64,000 bases of DNA from Clostridium gelidum (GTDB taxonomy: Bacteria; Bacillota; Clostridia; Clostridiales; Clostridiaceae). Made by a program: the position numbers and the translations under genes. Of this stretch, positions 1-9,900 are shown one piece after another (position 1 is the stretch's first letter; every line of letters starts with the position of its first letter). The stretch spans positions 1,955,001 to 2,019,000 of the forward strand of contig NZ_AP024849.1 of the NCBI RefSeq assembly GCF_019977655.1. Direction: 5' to 3'. Under the pieces are notes generated by a model. The model was not told the origin of the DNA, made no database searches, and saw only the letters and a list, made by a program, of their open reading frames with translations.

Positions 1-1
1 A

Positions 2-1084
2 AATAAAGCTATAGATGCTTTTGGTAAACCTATAAGGGAAATAGATAACGCTTTAAATGAAATGGCAAAGGGAAACTTGGATATAGATGTTGAAAATTCT
101 TATAGCGGTGACTATGCAAGTATAATAAATGCATTAAATTCGTCAATACAAACAATTAATGAAGTGTTTACTGATATAAATATATCTGCAAATGATGTGG
201 CAGTAGGATCAAGTCAAGTTTCAGATGGTAGCCAAGCACTATCTCAAGGAGCTACAGAACAAGCAAGTGCCATAGAACAATTGACATCTTCTATAACAGA
301 AGTAGCAGCACAGACTAAGGAAAATGCTATTAATGCAAATCAAGCTAAGGATCTTGCTCTTAAGGTAAAGGAAAATGCAGAGGAAGGCAATAGACATATG
401 AGTGAAATGCTTAAATCTATGAGTGAAATAAATGAATCTTCTGCCAATATTTCAAAAATAATAAAAGTAATAGATGAAATAGCTTTCCAAACTAATATTC
501 TTGCACTTAATGCAGCAGTGGAAGCAGCTAGAGCAGGTCAACATGGTAAAGGCTTTGCAGTAGTTGCAGAAGAAGTAAGAAACTTAGCAGCAAGAAGTGC
601 AAATGCAGCTAAAGAAACTACAGCACTTATTGAAGGTTCTATAAAGAAATCTGAAAAAGGTACTGAAATTGCAAATGAAACAGCAAAAGCTTTATATGAA
701 ATAGTAGGTGGAGTGTCAAAAGCAGCAACTCTTGTAGCAGAAATAGCAGCATCTTCGAATGAACAAGCTACTGGTATTTCACAAATAAACCTTGGAATTG
801 AACAAGTATCACAAGTTGTTCAAACAAATTCAGCAACAGCAGAAGAAAGCGCAGCAGCTAGTGAGGAACTTTCAAGTCAATCAGAATTACTTAAAGAGAG
901 AGTGTCTAGTTTTAAACTTAAAAATAGTAATGAGAATTTTGGTAGTTCATTAAATAATGGCTCTAAAAATTATAAAAATAAACAATATTACAGTAGAGAA
1001 AATAATGTTGCTTTTAAAGAAGTAGCAGTTACATCCAATAAACCTAAAATAGCATTAAGCGATAAAGAGTTTGGTAAATATTAA
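2..1084 (+). CDS. Methyl-accepting chemotaxis protein, 3' part (5' end outside window)
   Basis: The reading frame is open to the left edge, so this is the C-terminal part of a larger MCP. The first ~60 visible residues look like a HAMP-type repeat (MAKGNLDIDVENSYSGDY). Then comes a full cytoplasmic signalling domain with the hairpin-tip region (IDEIAFQTNILALNAAVEAA) that contacts CheA/CheW. The tail ends KIALSDKEFGKY. The signalling domain and tail almost match the poly-HAMP MCP at 6990-10316, including the final residues. No NWETF-type CheR tether is present. It sits just upstream of cheR and cheB, so it is probably a substrate of both. The ligand cannot be inferred without the N-terminus. 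Confidence 0.93.
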   Translation, partial: NKAIDAFGKPIREIDNALNEMAKGNLDIDVENSYSGDYASIINALNSSIQTINEVFTDINISANDVAVGSSQVSDGSQALSQGATEQASAIEQLTSSITEVAAQTKENAINANQAKDLALKVKENAEEGNRHMSEMLKSMSEINESSANISKIIKVIDEIAFQTNILALNAAVEAARAGQHGKGFAVVAEEVRNLAARSANAAKETTALIEGSIKKSEKGTEIANETAKALYEIVGGVSKAATLVAEIAASSNEQATGISQINLGIEQVSQVVQTNSATAEESAAASEELSSQSELLKERVSSFKLKNSNENFGSSLNNGSKNYKNKQYYSRENNVAFKEVAVTSNKPKIALSDKEFGKY

Positions 1085-1183
1085 ATTATTGATATTAAAA
1101 ATTGGAGAGTTGAAAATTTAAAGAATTTTTTGTTTTAACTTTCCGCTTTTTTTATAAATAATTTTAGAAAAGTCGGTGAATTT

Positions 1184-1993
1184 ATGATTAATATAAAAGA
1201 AAATGAATTTATAGAACTTACTAAGTTTTTAAAGAATAATTATGGAATAAATTTAACCCATAAAAAAAATCTTATTGAAGGAAGATTGAATAACGTTCTT
1301 ATTGAAAAAGGGTGTAATAGTTTTAGAGAATACCTCGATTATGTTTACGCAGATATTACAAAAAATGAATTGACAACACTAATTAATAAACTGACTACAA
1401 ATCATACTTTCTTTATGAGAGAACAAGAACATTTTCAATTCTTTAAGAATCAGGTATTACCATCTTTGGCTACTACAGTTAAAAATAGAGATTTAAGAAT
1501 ATGGAGTGCAGGCTGTTCGTCAGGTGAAGAACCATATACTCTTGCAATGATAATGGAAGATTATTTTGCACAAGAAAAAAGTTTATGGGATAAGAAAATT
1601 TTAGCAACAGACATATCTGTTAATGTTCTCAAAACAGCAGATAAAGGTATATATAGTGTGGAAGGTTTAGAAAAAATGTCGGAAAGTTGGAAATTAAATT
1701 ATTTTAATAAAATAGATAATGATACGTATAGAATAGATTCAAAATTAAAAAACGAAGTTATTTTTAGGGTATTTAATCTAATGGATGAATTTCCTTTTAA
1801 AAGAAAGTTCCATGTTATATTTTGTAGAAATGTTATGATTTATTTTGATCAAGAAACAAAGGATAGGCTTATAAGAAAATTTTATGACATGACTGAGGTA
1901 GGAGGATATCTGTTTATTGGGCTTTCAGAAGCTCTTAATAAAACAGAAAATCCATATAAATATATAATGCCTTCAGTTTACAGGAAAGGATAG
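1184..1993 (+). CDS. cheR: Chemotaxis protein methyltransferase CheR
   Basis: A 269-residue protein of normal CheR length. It has the N-terminal all-helical domain (about residues 1-75), then the SAM-dependent methyltransferase domain with motif I WSAGCSSGEEPYTLAMI (about 106-122), ATDIS for the SAM ribose contact, and FCRNVMIYFD. The TFFMRE segment before the catalytic domain is typical. CheR methylates glutamates on MCPs with S-adenosylmethionine for adaptation. It lies between an MCP and cheB, with only 6 nt to cheB, so the three are probably co-transcribed. The site before the ATG is weak (cggtga), but no better start exists. Confidence 0.95.
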   Translation: MINIKENEFIELTKFLKNNYGINLTHKKNLIEGRLNNVLIEKGCNSFREYLDYVYADITKNELTTLINKLTTNHTFFMREQEHFQFFKNQVLPSLATTVKNRDLRIWSAGCSSGEEPYTLAMIMEDYFAQEKSLWDKKILATDISVNVLKTADKGIYSVEGLEKMSESWKLNYFNKIDNDTYRIDSKLKNEVIFRVFNLMDEFPFKRKFHVIFCRNVMIYFDQETKDRLIRKFYDMTEVGGYLFIGLSEALNKTENPYKYIMPSVYRKG

Positions 1994-1999
1994 GTTATT

Positions 2000-3028
2000 A
2001 TGTATGCACGTAAAAGGGTAAAAGTGCTTGTGGTAGATGATTCTTTATTATTTAGAGAGGCAGTAGCAAGAGGACTAAGTAATGATAGAGGGATTGAGGT
2101 TGTAGGTACAGCTTCAAACCCATTTGAAGCACGGGATCTAATTATAGAACTGGAGCCTGACGTGCTCACTCTTGATATTGAAATGCCAAGAATGAATGGA
2201 ATAGAATTCTTGGAAAAATTAATGCCTCAGTATCCTATGCCAGTTGTGGTAGTAAGTGCTTTAAGTGATAAAGTATTTGAAGCATTAAATGCAGGTGCAG
2301 TTGATTTTGTAACAAAACCAACTGGAGTAAATGGACTTGATGGATTTATCAATGAATTGATTGTAAAAGTAAAAATATCTTCAGTAGCAAAGGTTAGTCA
2401 TCATAAAAATGATTATAGAAATAATGTATTAAATACTAATACCAATATAATTAAAAAGGATGTAATTATTGCAATTGGAGCTTCAACAGGTGGCACAGAA
2501 GCAATTGCTGATATAATTAGTGCTCTCCCAATAGAAATGCCAGGAATTGTAATTGTGCAGCATATGCCACCAGTATTTACTAAGATGTATGCAGAAAGGT
2601 TAAATGCTTCTTGTAAAATGGAAGTAAAGGAAGCAGAAACTGGAGATGAAATTATTTCTGGTAGAGTTTTAATTGCACCTGGTGATAAACATTTAAAAAT
2701 AAATAAAAAAGGAAATTCATATATAGTGGAATGTTTTAATGGTGATAAAGTTAATGGTCATAAACCTTCTGTAGATGTTTTATTTAATTCTGTGGCAGAA
2801 AAGGTAGGTAGATCGGCTATTGGAATAATATTGACTGGCATGGGTTATGATGGAGCTAAAGGTCTTTTAAATATGAAACAAAAAGGTGCTATAACAATAG
2901 GACAAGATGAAAAATCGTGTGTAGTTTATGGGATGCCAAAAGTAGCTTATGATATTGGTGCAGTATTAAAACAAGTTTCTTTGAAAAATATACCTCAGGC
3001 AATTTATTCTATTATTAATAAAAGGTGA
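2000..3028 (+). CDS. cheB: Protein-glutamate methylesterase/deamidase CheB
   Basis: A 342-residue CheB. The N-terminal receiver domain has acidic VVDDS, the phospho-acceptor region LTLDIEMPRMNG and a TKP lysine. The C-terminal methylesterase domain has the catalytic Ser in GASTGGTEA, the His in VQHMPP and the Asp in LTGMGYDGAKG. It removes methyl groups from MCPs and deamidates glutamines, opposing CheR. A purine-rich site, AAAGGATAG, overlaps the end of cheR, which suggests translational coupling. Receptor, CheR and CheB are together, but no CheA or CheW gene is visible in the window. A hybrid histidine kinase follows instead. Confidence 0.95.
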   Translation: MYARKRVKVLVVDDSLLFREAVARGLSNDRGIEVVGTASNPFEARDLIIELEPDVLTLDIEMPRMNGIEFLEKLMPQYPMPVVVVSALSDKVFEALNAGAVDFVTKPTGVNGLDGFINELIVKVKISSVAKVSHHKNDYRNNVLNTNTNIIKKDVIIAIGASTGGTEAIADIISALPIEMPGIVIVQHMPPVFTKMYAERLNASCKMEVKEAETGDEIISGRVLIAPGDKHLKINKKGNSYIVECFNGDKVNGHKPSVDVLFNSVAEKVGRSAIGIILTGMGYDGAKGLLNMKQKGAITIGQDEKSCVVYGMPKVAYDIGAVLKQVSLKNIPQAIYSIINKR

Positions 3029-3075
3029 ACCTACAAACTACAATATTTTTTTAAGTGGTAGGGGGATTGGGTAAA

Positions 3076-5376
3076 GTGCAGAGTAAAAAAACTGATTTAG
3101 AAATGGTTATGGACTATATGCCTGCAGTAATTATTATTACAGATGAAAATTTAATGATAAGATATCATAATACACCTCCCAATAATATTTTTGATAGAAA
3201 TTTTAATGAAAATATGGATATGGGACCAGGGGACTATATAAATTGCGTTAATAGTTTTCTTTCACCTAGAGGATGCGGGAATAGTACTGCGTGTAATGAC
3301 TGCAAAATAAGAAAAACAATTAAGGATACTATAAGGACTTTGATTCCAAGTGAGTATATTGAAATTCAACATACTATATTAGAGAATAATATATCTAAAA
3401 AGGTATGGTTTAAAATTAAAACAATTCCAATTGTAAAAGCTGGAAATAATCAAATTTTAGTGGTTATTACGGATATTACAGAATATAAGAAAATGGAAAA
3501 TGAAAGTATAACTTTAAATAACTTTTATCATTCGCTTATAAAATATTTTCCGGAGATGTTATGGAAAATAGATGTAGATAAAAAATATGTTTATTTTAAT
3601 GAAAATTGGGAGCAATTAACAGGACAAACTGCAGAAAAGTTAATGGAAGAAAATTGCATAATAGGTATGCACCCTGATGATGTTGAAAATCATTGCAAAA
3701 AATTGGCGGAAGTCTATGAGGATAATAACGCATTTGAAATTGAATACAGATTAAAAACACGATCGGGGAAATATAGCAATATTTTAAGTCGAGGTAATCC
3801 TATTTATAGTAAAAATGGTCAGTTTTCAGGATTTGTAGGAATAGATATTGATATTACAAAAAGTAAAAAGACAAATAAAGAGCTTATTAGACTTAAGAAC
3901 GTATCAGAAGAAGCCAACAAAGCTAAAAGTGAGTTTCTAGCAAATATGAGCCATGAAATAAGAACTCCACTTAATGGAATAATAGGTATGACTGATTTAA
4001 CATTGTCAACTGATCTTACAGAAGAACAAAGAGAAAATTTAGACGTTGTAAAAAACTGTGCTCATACTTTGCTTTCTTTAATAAATAATGTTTTAGATTT
4101 GTCAAAAATTGAAGCAGAAAAAGTTATTATTGAAGAGATAGACTTTGATATAAAGATTCTTATTCAAAGGGTTATATATACTAATTTAGTTAAGGCTAAT
4201 GAAAATTATGTTCAATTACATTATAGTATTGATGAAGAAGTTCCTCAAATATTAATTGGAGATGCATATCGACTTGAGCAAATTTTAAATAATTTAATAT
4301 CAAATGCTGTTAAATTTACAGATGGCGGAATTGTAATATTGAAGGTAAATAAAATAAGTAATATTAATGAAATTTTAGAAATTCAATTTATAGTTGAAGA
4401 TACTGGCATTGGCATTAGTAAAGATGAAATGAAGCTTTTATTCAAAAGTTTTACTCAAGTTGATGGATCAATAACAAGGAAATATGGAGGCACGGGACTT
4501 GGACTTACAATTTCTAAAAATCTTGTGGAATTAATGGGTGGACGTATTGAAGTTGACAGTAAAAAAGGTAGTGGTAGTAAATTTTATTTTACTATTAAGT
4601 TAGAAGAAGCAAAAGGTATTATATTGAAATCAAAATTGAAAGTGAGTAGTACTAAAGATTTAAAAAATGACAGTATATTGCTAGTAGAAGATAATAATAT
4701 AAATAAAATAGTAATTAAGAAAATGTTACAAGAAATAGGTTATAGTAGCATAAAAACTGCATCAAACGGCTTTGAAGCATTAAAGTTAATAGATGGTTAT
4801 AATTTTGATATTATTTTAATGGATATTGAAATGCCAGAATTAGATGGAATTGAAACAACTCAAATTATTAGAGAAAATGAAAAAAAATCAGGTAAGCATA
4901 TTCCTATTATAGCTGTCACTGCATATGCTTTAAAAGGTGATAGAGAAAAATTTCTATCTAAGGGTATGGATGAGTATATATCAAAACCAATAGATATAAA
5001 TGAGCTTAGTGAAACGTTAGATAGAACTCAAAATAATAGTTGTAATAATAATACAAATATTATTAGCTCTTATTTAAAAAGTAATATAGATGATAGTGAA
5101 AATGATATTGTAGAGTTGTCTAAAGAAATTAAGAAGAATTTATTAGATTTGGTAGGAGAGCTAAATTCATACTTCAAAGTAGGAAAAGAAAGATCTAAGA
5201 ATTATGATGAAATTGAAAGAATAGCTCACTATATAAAAATAAAATCAGAGGGAAATGATTTAAAGAATATAAAAACTTTAGCTTTTAAAATTGAACTTGC
5301 ATCAAGAAAAAAGGATGATATTAATATACAAACTAATTTATATAAAATTTATAGTATATTAAAATGTGATATTTAG
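3076..5376 (+). CDS. Hybrid sensor histidine kinase, PAS-PAS-HisKA-HATPase-REC-Hpt
   Basis: Start chosen at GTG 3076 because GGTAGGGGGA lies about 9 nt upstream; the in-frame GTG at 3055 has no ribosome binding site. Order: a PAS domain (about 10-140) with a four-Cys cluster (INC, GCG, AC, DC), a second PAS (about 155-280), HisKA with SHEIRTPLNG, HATPase_c (NLISNAVKFT, DTGIGI, GGTGLGL), a receiver with ILMDIEMPELDG, and a C-terminal helical segment with AHYIKIKSEG that resembles a diverged Hpt phosphotransfer domain. No membrane segment is seen, so it is probably soluble and cytosolic. A receiver-only partner follows 33 nt downstream. The Cys cluster could bind metal or sense redox; that is inference. 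Confidence 0.92.
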   Translation: MQSKKTDLEMVMDYMPAVIIITDENLMIRYHNTPPNNIFDRNFNENMDMGPGDYINCVNSFLSPRGCGNSTACNDCKIRKTIKDTIRTLIPSEYIEIQHTILENNISKKVWFKIKTIPIVKAGNNQILVVITDITEYKKMENESITLNNFYHSLIKYFPEMLWKIDVDKKYVYFNENWEQLTGQTAEKLMEENCIIGMHPDDVENHCKKLAEVYEDNNAFEIEYRLKTRSGKYSNILSRGNPIYSKNGQFSGFVGIDIDITKSKKTNKELIRLKNVSEEANKAKSEFLANMSHEIRTPLNGIIGMTDLTLSTDLTEEQRENLDVVKNCAHTLLSLINNVLDLSKIEAEKVIIEEIDFDIKILIQRVIYTNLVKANENYVQLHYSIDEEVPQILIGDAYRLEQILNNLISNAVKFTDGGIVILKVNKISNINEILEIQFIVEDTGIGISKDEMKLLFKSFTQVDGSITRKYGGTGLGLTISKNLVELMGGRIEVDSKKGSGSKFYFTIKLEEAKGIILKSKLKVSSTKDLKNDSILLVEDNNINKIVIKKMLQEIGYSSIKTASNGFEALKLIDGYNFDIILMDIEMPELDGIETTQIIRENEKKSGKHIPIIAVTAYALKGDREKFLSKGMDEYISKPIDINELSETLDRTQNNSCNNNTNIISSYLKSNIDDSENDIVELSKEIKKNLLDLVGELNSYFKVGKERSKNYDEIERIAHYIKIKSEGNDLKNIKTLAFKIELASRKKDDINIQTNLYKIYSILKCDI

Positions 5377-5409
5377 TCATATTATTAGAACAATAAGGAG
5401 GATTTAATT

Positions 5410-5811
5410 ATGAAAATATTAATTGTGGAAGATGATTTGTCAAGTAGAAAATTTTTGTATAAATTTATGTCTAATTATGGTGATTGTGATATTACTGTAG
5501 ATGGTATGGAAGGATTGGATGCTTATTTAATGGCATTAGATGAAGGGGAACATTATGATTTAATATGCTTAGATATTATGATGCCTAAGGTAGATGGAGT
5601 AAAAGTTTTGAAAACTATTCGAGAAATGGAAAAGCAGAGGGGTATTGAAGGCGAGAGAAAGGTAAAGATAATAATGACTACAGCATTAAATGATGTAGAT
5701 TTAGTTAAAAATTCTTTTGATAGTGGTTGTGAGGTATATGCTAATAAACCTATTGATATAAAAAAACTAGAGAATGTAATGGAGAAACTAAATTTTAAAA
5801 AGAAGATATAA
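5410..5811 (+). CDS. Single-domain response regulator (CheY-like receiver)
   Basis: A 133-residue receiver with no output domain. Visible residues are the acidic pair in VEDDLS near the start, the phospho-acceptor Asp in CLDIMMPKVDG, the switch Thr in MTTAL and the Lys in ANKPIDI. A strong site (AAGGAGG) precedes the ATG. It follows the hybrid kinase by 33 nt in the same unit, so it is the likely phosphate acceptor from that kinase's Hpt-like tail. It could act on the flagellar motor like CheY or on another partner; the sequence does not decide. A terminator hairpin lies 123 nt downstream. Confidence 0.92.
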   Translation: MKILIVEDDLSSRKFLYKFMSNYGDCDITVDGMEGLDAYLMALDEGEHYDLICLDIMMPKVDGVKVLKTIREMEKQRGIEGERKVKIIMTTALNDVDLVKNSFDSGCEVYANKPIDIKKLENVMEKLNFKKKI

Positions 5812-5933
5812 TAAGTTGTGTGAACAAATATCTTAAACTTAAAATATTTGTTCGATAAAAAAATACATATATTTCTTATTTAACTGAATAGAATTCCGAT
5901 ATAGTATTTATAATTTATGCCTGATAAAGTAAT

Positions 5934-5968
5934 AAAATCCACTGATGCTTTGATCTGTGGATTTTATT
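5934..5968 (+). terminator. Intrinsic terminator after the chemosensory operon
   Basis: Stem AAAATCCAC paired with GTGGATTTT around a 14-nt loop, followed by ATTTG. It lies in the 488-bp gap before the short cheR-like gene and closes the mcp-cheR-cheB-kinase-regulator unit. Confidence 0.75.
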
Positions 5969-6037
5969 TGTGAAGTATGGTGAAAATTGACGATTGATTT
6001 GTTGTATAATACTTGGCAAGACATAATATTACAAGTA

Positions 6038-6065
6038 TTGACATTTTACTATAAATAAGTATAAT
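6038..6065 (+). promoter_or_regulatory. Sigma-A-type promoter for the short cheR/poly-HAMP MCP unit
   Basis: TTGACA at 6038-6043 and TATAAT at 6060-6065 with a 16-nt spacer, preceding the gene at 6300 by about 230 nt. Both hexamers are perfect matches. The long leader (about 6072-6299) shows no riboswitch I recognise. This indicates a transcription unit separate from the upstream operon. Confidence 0.65.
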
Positions 6066-6299
6066 TGTAAGTAAAGAGCTAGTTGTATAATTTATGTAAT
6101 TTTATAAAAATTTTTACTTAAATAAAACTATATTTAAATTTAAGGAAATGAATACAACTATAAGTAAATGATTACAAATACGGAGAGAATTTTATAGGAA
6201 ATATAGAGTTGATCCTTAAAGAAAAAGTACTAAGAATAATCAATTTAATGAATAAAATAGAAAAATTAAAAACAAAGGATAAAAAGGAGTGATTATAAA

Positions 6300-6902
6300 A
6301 TGGCATTCACTTATTTTTTTAGAGATCTTCAGACGCTAGAGGTAATAAGAGATTATGCGCTACCATATTTAAGTTCTAAACAATATATAAATATATGGGA
6401 TGCAGGATGTGCTATGGGGCAGGAACCGTATTCTCTTTCGATGATTTTATGCGAGAACTTAGGATATATGTATTTTAGAAATGTTGAAATACTGGCTACA
6501 GATATAGATGAAAGCAATTTATTTGAAAATATAATATCAGAAGGTTCTTATCCAGAAGAACAAATACAACGTATTCCTAAAGATATATTTAATGCGTATT
6601 TTAAACCTGATGATAAAGATGGATATTTTAAATTAAATGAAGAAATAAGAAAATCAGTAACTTTCCAAAAGCATGATTTACTTTCATTAAGTCCACCTAA
6701 GAAAGATTTTGGGCTTATAATATGTAAAAATGTACTTTTACATTTTAACGAAGAACAAAGGATAAAGGTTATAAAAATGTATTATGATTCACTTATAGAG
6801 GGTGGATATCTAGCTATGGAGCAGACACAGAAACTTCCAAAGGAAGTACAACATTTGTTTGAACCTGTTGTATCTAATGCTCAAGTATTTAAGAAAAGAT
6901 GA
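6300..6902 (+). CDS. CheR-type methyltransferase lacking the N-terminal domain
   Basis: A 200-residue protein that aligns only with the catalytic half of CheR. It starts at the TYFFRD segment (TFFMRE in the full-length CheR at 1184), then a SAM motif WDAGCAMGQEPYSLSM, ATDIDES, and ICKNVLLHFNEEQR. The ~70-residue helical N-terminal domain that helps dock CheR on receptors is absent, and the site AAAAAGGAGTGA before this ATG shows the short form is the intended product. It lies 87 nt upstream of the poly-HAMP MCP, so that receptor is the likely substrate. Methyltransferase activity on MCPs is inferred from the family. Confidence 0.85.
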   Translation: MAFTYFFRDLQTLEVIRDYALPYLSSKQYINIWDAGCAMGQEPYSLSMILCENLGYMYFRNVEILATDIDESNLFENIISEGSYPEEQIQRIPKDIFNAYFKPDDKDGYFKLNEEIRKSVTFQKHDLLSLSPPKKDFGLIICKNVLLHFNEEQRIKVIKMYYDSLIEGGYLAMEQTQKLPKEVQHLFEPVVSNAQVFKKR

Positions 6903-6989
6903 CAAGAATAGGTATCATATATAAATATATTTATATTTAAAATACAATATAAGGAAAAATTTTACAAAAAACTATTGGGGGTATGAAAA

Positions 6990-9900
6990 ATGGGTTGGTT
7001 TAATAATTTAGGTATTAGTAAAAAATTATTGTCGAGTTTTATCTTAATAGCATTAATAGCTGGAGCAATGGGTGCTTATGGAATTTTAAATTTAAAATCC
7101 ATTAAAAACTCAGATACTGAATTGTATGAGAATATGACTGTTCCGGTTTCTCAAATGGGTGAAATATCATCTGAATTTCAAAGGCTTAGAGTAAACTTAA
7201 GGGATATGATAATTGCTCAATCACCAGAAGATATTCAAGCTAATATGGATAAAATAGAAGAAAGAAGAGCTAACATAGATAAAGTGTCTAATTCTTTTGA
7301 AAAAACTATTATTTCTGTAGAAATGAAAAAAGAGTTTGAAGCTTTTAAAGTAGCTAGAGTTGACTTCAAATCAAAACTTGATAAAGCAATATTGCTTGCA
7401 AAAGAAAATAAAGATCAAGAAGCAGTTGCTATGATTAGTGAAAATGGTGAAGCTGGAAAATCCTCAAGAGTAGAGCAGGATTCAATAGCAAAAATAATTT
7501 CTATGAAGATTGATGATGCACAAGCAAAATCAGATTTAAATACAAAAAATGCTAACATAACAATAACAATTATGCTTGGAATAATTATTTTTGTTGTGGT
7601 TATGTCAATATTAATTGGATTATATATTTCAAACTTAATTACTAAGCCGTTAAAACGGGCAGTATATATTATTCAAGAAATGAGCAAAGGTCATCTTGGA
7701 GAGAGGTTAAAGATTAATACTAAAGATGAAATTGGACAAATGTCTGTGGCTATGGATATATTTGCAGATGATTTACAAACTTCTATAATTGGGAATATGA
7801 AGAAAATCTCCAATGGCGATGTGAGTATGAACATACAGTTAAAAGATGAAAAAGATGAAATATCACCTGCTTTGAATAAAATGGTAGAAAATATAAGAGA
7901 ATTAGTAAAAGATACAAATATGTTATCAAAAGCAGCAGTAGAAGGAAAACTTGATACAAGAGCAGATGCGACAAAACATAGTGGGGATTTCAGAAATATT
8001 GTTGAAGGTGTAAATAATACTCTTGATTCAGTAATAGGACCATTAAATATTGCAGCAGAGTATGTAGAGAGAATAAGTAAAGGTGATATACCAGAGAAGA
8101 TAACAGACACATATTATGGAGACTTTAATGAAATAAAGAACAATTTAAATAACTGTATAGATGTAATGAGAGGGTTATTAACTGAAACTAATAATCTAAT
8201 AAAGGCAACACAAGAGGGCAAACTTGATACACGAGGAAATTCAGCAGCATTTGTTGGGGATTGGGGTACGTTAATTGATGGTGTAAATAAATTAATAGAT
8301 GCTTTTGTAGCACCAATAAATATAACAGCAGAATATGTAGAGAGAATAAGTAAGGGAGATATACCAGAAAAAATAACAGACACATACTACGGAGACTTCA
8401 ATGAAATAAAGAACAATTTAAATAATTGTATAGATGTAATGAGAGGGTTATTAACTGAAACTAATAATCTAATAAAGGCAACACAAGAAGGAAAACTTGA
8501 TACACGAGGAAATTCAGCAGCATTTGCTGGAGATTGGGGTACATTAGTTGGTGGAGTAAATAAATTAATAGATGCTTTTGTAGCACCAATAAATATAACA
8601 GCAGAGTATATAGACAGAATAAGTAAAGGAGATATACCAGAGAAGATAACAGACACATATAATGGAGACTTTAATGAAATAAAGAACAATTTAAATAACT
8701 GTATAGATGTAATGAGAGGGTTATTAACTGAAACTAATAATCTAATAAAGGCAACACAAGAAGGCAAACTTGATACACGAGGAAATTCAGCAGCATTTGT
8801 TGGAGATTGGGGCACGTTAATTGATGGTGTAAATAAATTAATAGATGCTTTTGTAGCACCAATAAATATAACAGCAGAGTATATAGACAGAATAAGTAAA
8901 GGAGATATACCAGAGAAAATAACAGACACATATCATGGAGACTTTAATGAAATAAAGAATAATTTAAATAACTGTATAGATAATATTAGAGAATTGGTAA
9001 CAGAGTCAATTATGCTATCAAAGGCTGCTATAGAAGGAAAGTTAGATACGAGAGCAGATGAATCAAAGCACAACGGGGATTTTAGAAAGATAGTAGAAGG
9101 TGTAAATGAGTTAATCGAAGCTATGGTAAAACCAATACAAGAAGTAAATAGTGTTATGAACGAAATGTCTAAAGGAAATTTAGGAGTTTCTGTAAAGGGA
9201 GATTACAAAGGAGAATTTGGAGTATTAGCAAATACTATTAATAATTTCAGAGAACGTTTGAAAAATATTATTGGAGAAATTTCTGAAGTTATAGGGAAAA
9301 TTTCTGAAGGCAATCTTGTGATTGAAGATGTTAGAGAATTTGGAGGAGACTTCAAAAGTATTTCTGTTTCATTAAATACAATAATAGAGTCTTTAAATTC
9401 GGTGCTTAGTGAAATAAATACTGCATCAGATCAAGTGTTTACAGGATCAAGTCAAGTTTCAGATGGTAGTCAAGCACTATCTCAAGGAGCCACAGAGCAA
9501 GCAAGTGCTATAGAAGAATTAACATCTTCTATAACAGAAGTAGCAGCACAAACTAAGGAAAATGCTATTAATGCAAACCAAGCTAAGGATCTTTCGCTTA
9601 ATGTAAAGGAAAAGGCTGAAGAAGGTAATAGACATATGAGTGAAATGCTCAAATCTATGGGTGAAATAAATGAGTCTTCTGCAAATATTTCAAAAATAAT
9701 AAAAGTAATAGATGAAATAGCTTTCCAAACTAATATACTTGCACTTAACGCAGCAGTGGAAGCAGCAAGAGCAGGTCAACATGGTAAAGGATTTGCAGTA
9801 GTTGCTGAAGAAGTAAGAAACTTAGCAGCAAGAAGTGCAAATGCAGCTAAAGAAACTACAGCTCTTATTGAAGGTTCTATAAAGAAATCTGAAAAAGGTA

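Noticed and set aside
5987..6010. Second promoter TTGACG...TATAAT upstream of the short cheR-like gene
   Set aside because: The spacer is only 12 nt; the promoter at 6038-6065 is better.
7691..8929. Several minus-strand frames of up to 180 codons within the poly-HAMP receptor
   Set aside because: They recur with the 273-bp repeat and are complements of the real coding strand; no ribosome sites and hydrophobic, implausible products.
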